DNA of 64,000 nucleotides from the NCBI RefSeq assembly GCF_963583255.1, contig NC_084805.1, forward strand, positions 11,524,827 to 11,588,826, given 5' to 3'. Source of the DNA: Pyrus communis (Eukaryota; Streptophyta; Magnoliopsida; Rosales; Rosaceae). The notes below the pieces were generated by a model, which did not search any database, was not told the origin of the DNA, and saw nothing but the letters and a program-made list of their open reading frames with translations. Within the stretch, counting starts at the first letter, position 1; the number at the start of each line of letters is the position of its first letter. The translations under genes were made by a program, and so were the position numbers. Below, in pieces: positions 11,034-21,342 of this stretch.

Positions 11034-12119
11034 TCAAACGGCATGGAATTGGTCCTTGAATGGAAGGTGATACTTGAAGTGAACCGGCAATGGTTTGAAT
11101 TCTAGTGTAGGTGCCTGATTCATAAAAAACAGCAAGTTAGTATAAAATGTAAAGGAATTTGAAAAAAACTTACTTGTTTTGTCCGACAAGAACTCAATGA
11201 TAAACACCACTCCTTTGAAAGTTTCAGGGATATTGGACTTGGCCAGATTGCAAGTGATGGTTATGACTTGTCCAATGTCATCAAATTTAACTTCTTTGGA
11301 TTTTGTGGTTTCAAGAACGTCCTCTTTGATGAATTCATGACATTCCCTACTTGTCACCTTTGAAAGGGCTTCCAAGATGTCTTTTTCACCTTCTTCTTCC
11401 TTGGAAGTCATGAATCTGCAAGGAATAGGGATACTTGTTGGAACGGGGTTAAAAATAATGAAATTTGGAACAACCATACCTGTATTAGATGGCATAGGAG
11501 CAATAGGTGCCTCCGGTAAAGGTGTTTCCACCCTTTCCGTGGGTTGGGTGTGTTCCTCTTCCTTGTGATTTGATTTTGATGGTTGAGGGTCCGTTCCAAC
11601 CTCCTTGTCACTTCTCAACATGATTTCCTTGGCAGTTTCAAATTCTCCCTTCGGATTTGCAATGGTTGAACTAGGGAGTTCGCCTTGGTCTCGAAACTGT
11701 CCTACGAACTCCGCGATCTGCCCAATTTGCTTATCCAAGTGGTCCAACCTTTGTGGTGGCTGCATAGGCGTTGAATAGAACTCCTCATATGGCTGCCAAT
11801 ATCCTTCTTGTTGAGCCTCATTGTCTTGAATTTGTGAGCCCTGCACCAAACAAATTAATTCATTAAGCTTTTGATTATAATCTATTGACGAACTTGAGTT
11901 TGGTTGGGCATATTGAATATGAGGTTGTGGTGGCTGCCAATATCCTCCTTGTTGAGCATTTTGAGGTTCCCACCACATAGAGTTTGAATGATCACTCCAA
12001 TCCGAATTGTAAGTATTGGAAAACACGTTATTCCTTGATTGAAGATTAGATATATCAACTCTTTGCATTTGGGACCTTTCCATGAGCTGTGACAAAAGAG
12101 AAGCGTTATCAAGTGCCAT
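11034..12119 (-). pseudogene. Truncated Gag-like frame fused to a pol linker (E1)
   Basis: From ATG 12119 (MALDNASLLSQLMERSQMQR) the frame is open for 361 codons. It matches only the C-terminal part of Athila Gag: a WSDHSNSMWW block, Gln/Pro-rich repeats (YWQPYEEF), LDKQIGQIAEFVGQFRDQGE, and the EIMLRSDKEV block equivalent to the ITLRSGKEV of family members. The capsid and CCHC parts are missing. Near the end LEFKPLPVHFKY resembles the LKPLPxHLKY linker that precedes RT in Athila Pol, so gag appears joined to the start of pol by a deletion. The frame is also open upstream through the PBS to 12227, but a start inside the PBS is unlikely. A 59-nt intron-like segment lies at 11115-11173. Confidence 0.65.
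11115..11173 (-). other. Intron-like segment with perfect branch site (E1)
   Basis: On the minus strand it starts GTAAGT, contains TACTAAC and ends TCAG before GCACC. The segment at 40484-40542 in E4 has the same length (59 nt), a GTAAGC donor, TACTAAC and TCAG at the same place in the frame. 59 nt is short for a plant intron, and removal would shift the frame relative to the LEFKPLP linker. Confidence 0.4.
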
Positions 12120-12208
12120 GTTGTTCTTAACAAACAAAACACAAATAAAAACTAAATCTAAAAGACAATACAGAAACAAACAATCCAAGGGATTAGCAAA
12201 TTTTCTAA

Positions 12209-12226
12209 TCCCCGGCAACGGCGCCA
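12209..12226 (-). promoter_or_regulatory. E1 primer binding site (tRNA-Asp)
   Basis: The plus strand reads TCCCCGGCAACGGCGCCA, an exact tRNA-Asp 3' end including CCA, 5 nt from the LTR at 12232. It fixes the element on the minus strand. Confidence 0.95.
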
Positions 12227-12231
12227 AAATT

Positions 12232-13350
12232 TGATGCGTGATTTATACGCGCACAAATTAAACCCTCTTTTTGACAATTGTAGTATAAGTATAAGTAGGG
12301 ATCGTTCTGGACCGGGGATTAGGAGGGATTGTTAATCACTTGGATTTGACTCAAAAACATAAAAACACAATATAAAACACTAAACTAGACTCAAAGAATG
12401 TAAAACCAAACTTTAAAACACTAAAACAAACCAAAAGACTCAAACATCACCCAAAACACTCAAAACTGCCTTAAAAACACTTTCTGGGCAGTTTTGAGCA
12501 CTTTGGTGAATTTGGACGAAATTGGGAAATAAATTGAATCAAAACTCTTAAAAACACAAACTAAGATACTTTCTAACTAAATTGGACAATAAAGTAAAGG
12601 GGGATTTAGATTTATACGAAAATTGAAATAACAAAACAAGTAATAAAAAAAACAGATTGTAAAACAAATTTGATGGAATGGAATGAATGGATGATAGAAT
12701 GGCTAAGGGGTTCTTCTCCACACATGTTACACTTACATAATAAAAAGATTTCCAATTGCATTTCAATAAATTATTAAACTCATCACCCCGGGTTAATTAG
12801 GTCCGCTTAAATTAACCGTCAAGTTTTCCTTAAGTTAATGAATTGGATGGGTTAGCGCAACGCAATTCACAACATTCTCCAAAAGTCCTTTACGTGAACA
12901 GCACAATAAAGATACAATCAAAGATCATTAAGCATTATGAAAACTATAAGTGTTGACGAGGCATTCGTTACTATGATGAGCATGAAACTCGTGCCAAGAA
13001 TTCATTTAACGCGATTGTTTATAAGCAACCTCCACTACTTGTGAATATAAGTTCATAACGATTAGGTGAAACTCACTTATATTCTAGCGTCATATTCATG
13101 CATGAAAATTAAGCGCGCATTCTTAATAAACATACATAAATAAGTTATCAATCAAACGGTTAAACAAATTGAATCAACAACTTATGAAACGTAATTAGAA
13201 GTAATCAAATCAAAATGCAAGCATAAACATTTATTTCGAATCCCCCCCTAGCCAAAGGGGGGTTTAGTTCCTCATGGTACAAAACAAAGAGAATCAAAGA
13301 AACACCTAAACATTCCAACAACTCAAACTTGAATTGTATGAACGTTTAGG
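12232..13350 (-). repeat. E1 5' LTR, partial
   Basis: Matches about 5040-6160 of the complete LTR, with no differences noticed in the compared stretches, then stops at 13350 within the block CGTTTAGG. The remaining ~1 kb, including the minisatellite and the TGATAGG terminus, is replaced by an inverted LTR segment. Confidence 0.9.
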
Positions 13351-14664
13351 CACTCTTCATCTCCATTTCTCACACCACAACTAACACAAACACTTCCCCT
13401 TAGAATCCAAAACCTTGAGTCCCCCTTCCACTTCTCCTCCATTGCTCCCCATTCCACCACTTCTCATCCATTTCCATAATCCCCCAAACCTCACCTTAGA
13501 CCTTGTGCTACAACAACGAGGAAGAGAAGAGGACCTAAACGTTCATACAATTCAAGTTTGAGTTGTTGGAATGTTTAGGTGATTCTTTGATTTCAATGTT
13601 TCATTTTAATTCTCTTTGTGTTGTACGTATGAGGAATGGAAGAGAAGAGTGCCTAAACGTTCATACAATTCAAGTTTGAGTTGTTGGAATGTTTAGGCGT
13701 TTCTTTGATTTCAAAGATATGAGGAACTAAACTCCCTTTAGCTAGGGGGTGATTCGAAACTATGTTTATATTTGCAATATGAATTGATTAACTTTCGTTG
13801 GAATTTCATAAGTTGTGGATTCAATTTGTTTAACCGTTTGATTTATAACTTATTTATGAATGTTTATTAAGAATGCGCGCTTAATTTTCATGCATAAATA
13901 TGACGCTAGAATATAAGTGAATTTCACCTAATCGTTATGAGCTTATATTCACAAGTAGTGGAGGTTGCTTATAAACAATCGCGTTAAATGAATTCTTGGC
14001 ATTAGTTTCATGCGTATTCCATAGTAACGAATGCCTCGTCAACACTTATAGTTTTCATGATGCTTAATGATCTTTGATTGTATCTTTATTGTGCTTTTCA
14101 CGTAAAGGACTTTTGGAGAATGTGGTGAATTGCGTTGCGCTAACCCATCCAATTCATTAACTTAAGGAGAACTTGACGGTTAATTTAAGCGGACCTAATT
14201 AACCCGGGGCGTTGAGTTTCATAATTTATCGAAAGACCAACTGAGAATCAATCTTGTATGCAAGTGTAACATGTATGGAGATGAACCCCTTAGCTAGCAT
14301 TCATCCATAAATTTCATATTTACATTCTGTCTAGTTTATTAACTTGTTTCGTTATTTCAAATTTCGTAAAACCTCAATCCCCCTTTTGCTTTAATGTTCA
14401 TTTTAGTTAGAATTCAATTTAGTTTGTGTTTTTAAAGCATTTTGAGTTTTTGGTTTGTCTTAGTGTTTTAAACTTTAATTTTGTATTCTTTGAGTCTAGT
14501 TTAGTGTTTTAAACTGTGTTTTTAAGTTTTTGAGTCAGTTTCCAAGAGATTTGCAATCCCTCCTAATCCCCGGTCCAGAACGATCCCTACTTATACTTAT
14601 ACTACAATTGTCGAAAAGAGGGTTTAATTTGTGTGCGTATAAAGGTGTTGGGTTTAATTTGCAA
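13351..14664 (+). repeat. Inverted LTR fragment completing a ~1.1-kb palindrome
   Basis: On the plus strand this is the same LTR family in opposite orientation: 13531-14645 is the reverse complement of about 12240-13350 with many differences. It runs from mid-LTR to near the LTR end (GTGTGCGTATAAA at about 14632). The arms face each other across about 180 bp, giving a long imperfect inverted repeat. The outward arm is more diverged, so it came from another family member and not from simple inversion of the E1 LTR. Confidence 0.8.
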
Positions 14665-15347
14665 TCTCACCTACCAAAAACCACTTACAAAACTTTAGAT
14701 TTTTTTCAATTTTTCAACACTATGGCCGGCCACCTTTGGTAAAAGGTGTTGGAGGGACGTTTGTGCAATTATATAAAGTTTTGATACTTTTGTGTATTTG
14801 CATTTTGACCCCAAAAGTTTTTGTTTTAACAAAGTGACCCAAATTGTTGTGGTCATTGTTTTTGGCCCAAAACAATGAGAACAAAAATTGTTTTGTCTCT
14901 TTAATGAGAATTTGATTTTCATTATATTTAGTTCCATTTAAATCAATTCTATGGATCCAAAAACCAATTGTTTAAAGTTGCTTTCTTAGTTAATTTAGTT
15001 AATTAAGAAAAGGGTGATTATGAACCAAAGGCCTCGATAATTGAGCTATGTGATTGGCCGATTTACATTATGAATGCTTGGGTTTTAAGTAATGTAGATT
15101 TGAATGTAATTTGATTAATTCAAGTTGTTGTATTGGGCATAAGTCCTTCAATTTGTTGTAAAGGGCATAAGCCCATTATTTGTGTTGTAAAAGGGCATAA
15201 GCCCTTCTTATTATTTCATGTATTCCTCTTTGTTTATATGTATGCAAATTGGAATAGTTGGGTCCAACGCCCAATAGGAAATAACGGTTTAATTGGATTA
15301 AACACGTAACTAAAATCAACAACTATCTACCTTAAACCCAAGGTCCA
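14665..15347 (+). repeat. 683-bp block X, second copy (right flank of E1)
   Basis: Same as 4357-5039 in length and, by eye, in sequence. Here it runs on into the native Copia1 leader (AAGGTCCA then ACACAAGGG); the same order is readable in reverse in Copia2 near 48770, which shows this is the ancestral junction. Confidence 0.92.
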
Positions 15348-16166
15348 ACACAAGGGTCGTGTTGGATCAAATCAAACGGTTCATAATCATCCTAAAACCT
15401 AATATGACTATATAGTCCATATGAGGATGCAATGCCTTCGTTAGTAGTTCCATATAGTCTCGCTTGTTTCAACGAAACAGTGGGAGTATTATATGCTACT
15501 AAATCATATTAACTTGGACCAATAGTTATGATAGGGCCATGTTCTTTTAATATGATTAAAATGATTTTGATGTAGCCCAAAACTACTCCCTCAACAAACG
15601 AATATTAAGTTGATAAACGAGAGATATTTTGAACATTTCTTCGTAGGCCTTCCACCGTGGTGGGCTCCAATCGTTTGTGACTTGTACACCGGCTTCACCC
15701 TATCATGGGGGAGTACAAAGTGTATGCTTACACTCAGGAGGAGTCCATAAACATATGATGAGGTAAGTGTAGGCAACGAGGATGGCCGATATCATATCAT
15801 TGTGAGGCTATTCTTGAACCCCTTCATGAACTAAGCATGGTGGGAATAACTTAACTAAGTGCAATGGTGCCGATATCGTATCATCGTGAGACCACATTCT
15901 CTAGAGGCCAAACTAGATGGGTAATTACAAGAGTTGTAAATGAGTAAAGTGTTATTGTCTCATCATTATTTTTGCTAACCGATATCGTATCATCGTGAGG
16001 TGGACTTGGTAATGGTGAGTCTCCCATACCCCGTTAAGAGTTCAACATAACTCTCGGATTCTATTGAGGGATATGGAATTTGCCAAAAATAGTGGGTGGT
16101 ACTATTTGATTCAAGACCCAATCAAGTAATTAATCAACAATCTAATACGATTTCTGTTATGTTATG
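15348..16166 (+). other. Copia1 leader and degenerate gag start
   Basis: No clean ORF. A 20-bp motif around CCGATATCGTATCATCGTGA occurs three times (15787, 15871, 15979), spaced about 85-110 bp. The last ~37 bases before E3 are open in the frame that continues at 26359, so a decayed gag end was interrupted by E3. The E3 target site TTATG is 16162-16166. Confidence 0.6.
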
Positions 16167-17137
16167 CGTGAACACGAAAAATTCCTGCAACAAGAAACAA
16201 GAATACCGTGTACAAAATATATTTTGTATTAATGATTTTGGGGTTACAATCTCTTTGTAATTTGATCCTCTAATTCTATCTTCGTAGAGTGTAGGTTTGT
16301 GAATGAGCTGTTGATCCAAAAGGCCGTCGGGGCTTGGTCTAAGGATGAACAGTTGATGAACGGATCTTCAAGGGGCGTTAGGCTTAATCTTGAAGAATGG
16401 GTGTATGGGTTTGTGGATGAGCTGTTGATCCAAAGGGCCGTCGGGGCTTGATCTAGGGATGAACAGTTGATGAACGGATCTTCGAGGGCTTTTGGGCTTG
16501 ATCTTGAAGACTGGGTGTATGGATTTCTTCAAAGGCTTTTGGGCTTGATCTTGAAGGTTGATGGATGAGCGGATCTTTAAGGGCTTTTGGGCTTAATCTT
16601 GAAGAACGATTGGATGTGTGGATTTGTTGAGGTTGTTGATTCAAAGGGCCGTTGGGGCTTGATCTTAGGATGAACGGATGATGAACGCTTTCTTCAAGGG
16701 GCCGTCGGGGCTTGATCTTGAGTCGGCGGAAGTTCTTCAAGGGCTGTTGGGGCTTGACCTTGAAGGAGGGTTTGACGAAGAACGAAGAGTGTTTTCTTAA
16801 TCCTTCGGGATTTGCTTGAAAGCTTTAGAGTTTCAAGGCTTCAAGGTTTTGGTGTGATGTGAATTCCCTTCTTTCTTTCTCTTCTTTCTTCTTTTTCCTC
16901 AAATGAATGCCTTGGCTTTCTATTTATAGAATTCCAAAACTTGATTTTTGGATTTAAATAATCAGATGAAATAAATCATTTCTGCCAGGTATTGACACGT
17001 GTCTTATTTGATGACTTTTCCAATTTATTTCGATTTTTCGTTGAGTCACACGCTACATGTTAAATTTATGTGACACGTGAGCGTTGAAATTTTAATTATT
17101 GGTCAACATTCATTTCACCAAAATTTTGATGTCTACA
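16167..17137 (-). repeat. E3 3' LTR
   Basis: Minus strand starts TGTAGACATC and ends GTGTTCACG. About seven imperfect copies of a motif around GGGCCGTCGGGGCTTGATCT make 16318-16765 internally repetitive, and the motif recurs outside the LTR at 17218-17400. TATTTATAG near 16920 is TATA-like but lies on the opposite strand, so it is not assigned. Confidence 0.92.
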
Positions 17138-17420
17138 AATGCCCCCACTTCAAGGCGCGTCGTAGACATGTGCTTGTCACGTGTAGAAGATGCGTTTTGA
17201 AGTCCCTTAATGTAGATGTCAACCCAAGGGCCGTCGGGGCTTGATCTTGAATTGGGCTGGAAATTTCTTCAAGGGCCATCGAGGCTTGATCTTGAGTTCG
17301 ACTTGAAGATTTTCTGGTTTCCTCCAATCGTTGATTTTCCACAAGCTTAATCTTGAACTGGGCTGGAAATTTCTTCAAGGGCCATCGAGGCTTGATCTTG
17401 AGTTCGACTGGAAGATTTTC
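17138..17420 (-). other. E3 polypurine tract and LTR-like repeats
   Basis: The minus strand reads GAAGTGGGGGCATT immediately before the LTR, a clear polypurine tract. The rest repeats LTR-derived units (AGGGCCATCGAGGCTTGATC twice, near 17270 and 17380) and a tandem ~120-bp block containing TTTTCTGGTTTCCTCCAATC. No gene. Confidence 0.7.
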
Positions 17421-18888
17421 TGGTTTCCTCCAATCGTTGATTTTCCTTTGTGCTACTCTTGAACTGGGCAGCAGGATTTTTTTGGTCTCCCCCGAAGGTC
17501 TGAGCTTACGCCTTTTATCTGTTTCTTTGTTCAATCTCTCCAATTCGTATTGAAGAGGGTTAGAGGATAGCTCAGCATATGCAGTTGTTGCTTGTCTCCA
17601 AATGCCTCAATGTATCATTTTCACTTGCCTTACTTGCTCCCTTTTGCAGAAGTGGTCCCTTCTCTGGAAGTGTATCAACCGTTGAAGATGACTACTCGAG
17701 AGCAACGCTAGGTAAGCAACCAGGGAATAGATTCCAGGCAGTCGGTTCCAGATCAGAAGACTGACTCCAAGTGTCGGCTGATTGCTTCTTTCACTTTGCC
17801 ATGCGAGTAAGAACAAGGACAAAGAAAAAGACAGGGAAAAAGCATGATATGAGATACCTTTACTTTCAAAGAAGCAGCGAATGAATCAGCACATATATTT
17901 GTTGTGCTTGTCTCCACATGCTTCGATGTATCATTTTCACTTGCCTTACTTGCTCCCTTTGCAGAAGTGGTATTTCCTTATGCAGGTTTGGCATCTTCTC
18001 TTGTAGTATTTGTCCTCTGATGCAGGAGTTGAATGCAAACCTTGCATTTGAATGGACCATCACTTCTTGGTGGCAGCGCAAGTTTGAGTGGAGGTTCCGA
18101 TATATTGCTTTCTCTGTCCTTGTCCTGGCAGGTGAGAACAAAGGCAAAGGAAAAGACAGGGAAAAAGCATGATATGAGATACCTTTGCTTTCGCCCTTGA
18201 TGATATGAGATACCTTTGCTTTGGAAGAAGCAGCGAATGAATCAGCATATGTATTTGCTGTGCTTGTCTCCATATGCTTCGATCTACCGTTTCCTCCTGG
18301 CTCATCTGTACTCCAGGCATTTGGTATCATCTTTGGGGAAGAAGAAAAAATTGAGTATTTCGAAAGGCTTTGCTGGGAGTGCGCCCTCAGAGGTGAGGAA
18401 GAGTTGGGCATTTTCTTCAGGTCTGCCTTGCCATAAAAGATGAAGGTCGACATATATAGGGATTTCCTAATAGCCAGTGGTGGTACTGTTCTTTTACCCT
18501 TGTCGACAAACGTTTCTTCGATTTTTGAACAAGCGTCTCTTCGATTTCTGAGCGAGCGCCTCTTCGAAAAAGTAGTCACGGGTGCGGCTCTGTCACCACG
18601 CTTGTTGGCAAAGGCGCGTAGTTGGGATGATAACCTTCACGTGTTTTCAACTTTGTCAGAGATTTTTTGACAAAGTTGAACGCGTTATCTGAAAAGCCGC
18701 AAAAGCGTCGCCGAACTTCACGCAGGAAAATCCGGTTTTTTTTAAATTGGTGGTCTTGTCGCCTTGGCTTTTTATAGAGGTATCGATCACCTCCAACATG
18801 CACACTTTGAAGATCGCCCGTTTGTGAAAATCGTCTTCGGCCCTTTCTGATTTTACTCCATCCACCTTTCTCTTTTAACCCTTTGACA
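17421..18888 (+). promoter_or_regulatory. Conserved upstream region of the antisense cargo gene (E3 copy)
   Basis: Homologous to 9161-10280 and 38460-39677. It has an extra internal duplication of the segment holding CTTTGCAGAAGTGGT (17640s and 17950s). CCTCTTCGATTTCTGA-type units lie at 18524-18565, one TTTGACAAAG block at about 18665, and a TATA-like TTTATAGAG at 18771-18779, 110 bp before the ATG. Conservation of the TATA position across elements supports a promoter, by inference. Confidence 0.5.
17866..18579 (-). CDS. Conserved sense-strand ORF inside the cargo cassette (E3 copy)
   Basis: 237-codon minus frame containing GKADLKKMPNSSSPLRAHSQ and AWSTDEPGGNGRSKHMETST, shared with the E1 and E4 frames but longer. 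Rich in Ser and Lys, no domain recognised. It overlaps the putative promoter of the opposite gene; translation is unproven. Confidence 0.25.
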   Translation of the reverse strand: MTTFSKRRSLRNRRDACSKIEETFVDKGKRTVPPLAIRKSLYMSTFIFYGKADLKKMPNSSSPLRAHSQQSLSKYSIFSSSPKMIPNAWSTDEPGGNGRSKHMETSTANTYADSFAASSKAKVSHIIKGESKGISYHAFSLSFPLPLFSPARTRTEKAIYRNLHSNLRCHQEVMVHSNARFAFNSCIRGQILQEKMPNLHKEIPLLQREQVRQVKMIHRSMWRQAQQIYVLIHSLLL

Positions 18889-19521
18889 ATGGCTAACCCA
18901 TCGAACATTTGCTTAGATTTGAGTCTCAGCAATGATCCAGTTACGCCGCGTCAGGCTAAGGTATGGTGCCCGTCTTTCTTATCTTCTAATGGTCCTCTTA
19001 CAAGTGAAGACTCCATGATGACGGATGCAACAACAGCTACGATAGTAGCTAGGAACCTCCTCACTCCTAAAGATAGTAGGCTGCTTTCAGGACGGTCCGA
19101 TGAGTTGGCCGTTCAAGAGTCTCTCGCTCTCAGCGTTCAGTGTGCAGGCTCTGTGTCCAACATGGGCCAACGCCTACTTGCTTGCTCCCATCAAGTTGAA
19201 TCGTTGATGGCAGAGGTGGAAGATCTCAAGCAAGAGATCAAACAGCTTAAGTACGAGAATAGAAGTTTGCACGTGCTTGCAAATAACTATTCGACGGGCA
19301 TGAAGAGGAAGCTTGATGAGCTGCAAGAATCTGAAGGTCAGATTCAAAGTGACCGTCAAAGGTTTGCGGCTTATCTCCAGAGGCACCTTTTCCCTGGGTC
19401 ATCCAGCGTTCCACCAAGTATTGAGGCCTCGAATGATCTATCTTTGATGCCTCCCGCTTCGATGCCTCCCGCTCCTAAAGTTTTGCCAAGTAATGGGGCT
19501 TCACGTGAACATCCTTTGTGA
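18889..19521 (+). CDS. Antisense cargo gene: EAR-motif coiled-coil protein (E3 copy)
   Basis: 210 aa from the ATG at 18889 (MANPSNICLDLSL). The frame is also open six bases upstream, from a TTG at 18883. The LxLxL motif is kept as LDLSL (residues 9-13) although neighbouring residues differ from the E1 and E4 copies. The central block AVQESLALSVQCA and the coiled coil (VESLMAEVEDLKQEIKQLKY) are conserved; the Pro/Met tail is shorter, ending ASREHPL. This is the most diverged of the three copies, yet the frame has no stop or frameshift. It sits in a Tat-like element whose LTRs are unrelated to E1 and E4, so the cassette has moved between families. Confidence 0.7.
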   Translation: MANPSNICLDLSLSNDPVTPRQAKVWCPSFLSSNGPLTSEDSMMTDATTATIVARNLLTPKDSRLLSGRSDELAVQESLALSVQCAGSVSNMGQRLLACSHQVESLMAEVEDLKQEIKQLKYENRSLHVLANNYSTGMKRKLDELQESEGQIQSDRQRFAAYLQRHLFPGSSSVPPSIEASNDLSLMPPASMPPAPKVLPSNGASREHPL

Positions 19522-19651
19522 AAGCTCCAATCTTGTATTTCTTTTTTTTTTTTCTTTTTTTTTTTATCTCCATATGTAAGCACATATCTGTAATTTATCA
19601 GAGATATCAATAAATAAACTTTATTTTATTTAGCGTAATGTGCTAAATAGA

Positions 19652-19700
<49 letters not shown>

Positions 19701-20359
19701 TTTTTTTGTTTTTTCCACATGGTGCCGGTGCACCAAGATCCCTTTTTTTATTATTATTATTTTTTTCTTTTCTTTGCTTTCGGTGGTGCTGATCCACCAA
19801 GATAGATCCTTTTTTTTTATATATTTTTTTTTCTTTGCTTTCAGTGGTGCTGATCCACCAAGATAGATATATATTTTTTTATATATATATTCCCCACATG
19901 GTGCAGGGAGGAAATGCAGAGGAGCTTGGAGTAGTAGGAGGTAAGAGACGGAGAAAGTCTTTGGGTGTGAGTTGCCAAACTTTGGTTTTGTCAATCACAT
20001 TCAAAGGCAGCAGCAGAGGCAAGCAGATGTGAGTTGACAAACTTTGTTTTTGTTAATCACATTCACAGGTAGCGACCATGGCGGAAGTGCAGAAGCAGCC
20101 AGAACTTGAAGTAGTGCAAAGCGTTGAGCTTCGCGATCGGCTAGTCGTTTGACAGCGGTCACTGAAGTTCTTCACCGATTTTGATCACGACGGCTAGAGT
20201 GACGAGCTTGAGGTTATTGGTAGCGGCTAGGAGACAGAGGAAGAAGCTATTCTTCTTGTTCTACCATGGAAGATGAACCTCTGGAATCCAAAGCTCCACC
20301 ATTACCATCACTGAGCACAGCCACTAACAACAACCATTGCACATCGCCTTCTCCGTCTC
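19522..20359. other. Low-complexity and duplicated DNA between cargo gene and captured genes
   Basis: After a T-tract and a (TA)n run (19655-19682), three ~65-bp units share GGTGCTGATCCACCAAGATA or a close variant (19715-19870). A ~70-bp direct duplication follows: GTGAGTTGCCAAACTTTGG at about 19967 and its variant at about 20030. From 20075 to 20359 the minus strand has no recognisable product; it may be the 3' side of the captured phosphatase or further unknown host DNA. Confidence 0.55.
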
Positions 20360-20925
20360 CCATGAATTTGATAACCTTCATTTATCAAGTCCGATCTCTT
20401 CTGGGATTTAAAGATCGTGGCAAGTGTTCCTTGATCAGAAGGTCCTCTCAGCAGCAGTCTCTCCCAATTGTTGTAACCTGCAACTAGAAGGTTTTTCGCG
20501 GAGGCATTTCTCTGATATTCGCTCCGCCCAGTTAATAGAAAAATCTTGAAACCCAACCGCTCAAGCTGACTGTATAGATTTAAACTTGCTGGGAGAGCAA
20601 GGGCCTCAGCCAACTCCACTTACTCATCGAAAGATGCTTCATCGAACGTCTCTGATCTGAATCCATGTGCCTGATAGTAGGGCAAATTCGAAAGCAGAGT
20701 CTCATCGATGTCGAACACCCACGCGTCCTTCCCATCGCCGCCTATGGTCACCCCCTTCGCGAAGCTCAGCGAGAAATTCGCGACGGCCGCCGAATCGGAC
20801 AGGTACCGGTCACCGGTCATGTAGTTCTGGACGAACCCGACGCACCTGGACGGAATGTTGGACCAGGTCCTGGCGTCGTTGGTTTCGACGGAGAATCTCC
20901 AGCTGTCGCAGAAGAGGCTGTCGTC
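20360..20925 (-). pseudogene. Captured class B (HAD) acid phosphatase fragment
   Basis: The minus frame reads CDSWRFSVETNDA, QNYMTGDRYLSDS, then VFDIDETLLSNLPYY (HAD motif I, DxDxT) to FDEASFDE and a stop at 20620-20622 where the family has Trp. In the same frame follow VELAEALALPASLNLY, GFKIFLLTGRSEYQRNA (motif II Thr) and an NNWERLLLRGPSDQG block with FKSQKR (the Lys region). It ends at INEGYQIHG, just before the family's SSGDQWSDL acidic motif, so the catalytic set is incomplete. It belongs to the plant acid phosphatase/vegetative storage protein family, normally secreted or vacuolar. The domain is continuous with no intron visible. Orientation is that of gag. Confidence 0.85.
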
Positions 20926-21059
20926 GGAGTCGAGGGTGAGGTCCCAGGAGAGGGCGGTGGCGAACGGTGGCCATTGATTTTGCTGAACCCAGAAAGATCT
21001 TTGCGGGAATCGGAAAGAGCTTTCTGGTTTCGGATTGAGAATCGAGAAGGAGGGAGGAG

Positions 21060-21289
21060 GGAGAGACCGTATCGCATCGGAAGCCACAAGTGAATCGGTC
21101 GCTGAAGAGGTTGTCACAGGGGTCGAGGGTGAGGTCCCAGGAGCTGACGCACGAGCCGGGACTCACTGAATCGGGGTTGAGTGAGTTCTTGAACTCCTTG
21201 AGAGGTTCAATGTCGGCCCAGAAAGTCTTGGATTCTGCTAAAAGTTACAGACTTGCAGCTAAAATTATCAAAATAATCAGGGAGGACAT
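21060..21289 (-). pseudogene. Captured LRR protein N-terminal fragment
   Basis: From ATG 21289 the minus strand gives a hydrophobic signal-like start (MSSLIILIILAASL, then a stop), then FWADIEPLKEFKNSLNPDS and SSWDLTLDPCDNLF followed by FTCGFRCD. This is the N-terminal cap (LRRNT) of plant extracellular LRR proteins, with the paired Cys of DPCDN and FTCGFRCD. It ends before any LRR repeat and runs into phosphatase-side sequence. A second copy of the DLTLD-coding stretch (GTCGAGGGTGAGGTCCCAGG on plus) occurs at 20927-20946 and 21121-21140, possibly a template-switch point. Confidence 0.75.
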
Positions 21290-21342
21290 AGACAAATTGT
21301 GTATTTGAACACCCATTTGGTGGTTTTTTTGTTGAAATTTGA

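Larger units (their letters stand above)
5040..14664 (-). mobile_element. E1: Athila-like non-autonomous LTR element, right end rearranged
   Basis: On the minus strand: 5' LTR part (12232-13350), tRNA-Asp PBS (12209-12226), truncated Gag-like frame (11034-12119), an antisense cargo gene (10281-10937 on plus), a noncoding tail, a G-rich tract and the 3' LTR (5040-7219). No protease, RT, RNase H or integrase domain is readable, so it needs proteins from elsewhere. The right end lacks a normal LTR terminus; an inverted LTR piece (13351-14664) and a copy of the flank (14665-15347) take its place. Confidence 0.88.

Noticed and set aside
12120..12227. The Gag-like frame of E1 is open upstream to an ATG inside the PBS.
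   Set aside because: The extension translates the PBS and leader (MAPLPGIRKFANPLD...) and is absent from E4; chance read-through is the simpler explanation.
20665..21093. Plus-strand frame of 142 codons opposite the phosphatase fragment.
   Set aside because: Shadow of the GC-rich captured exons; the minus strand carries the recognisable HAD motifs.
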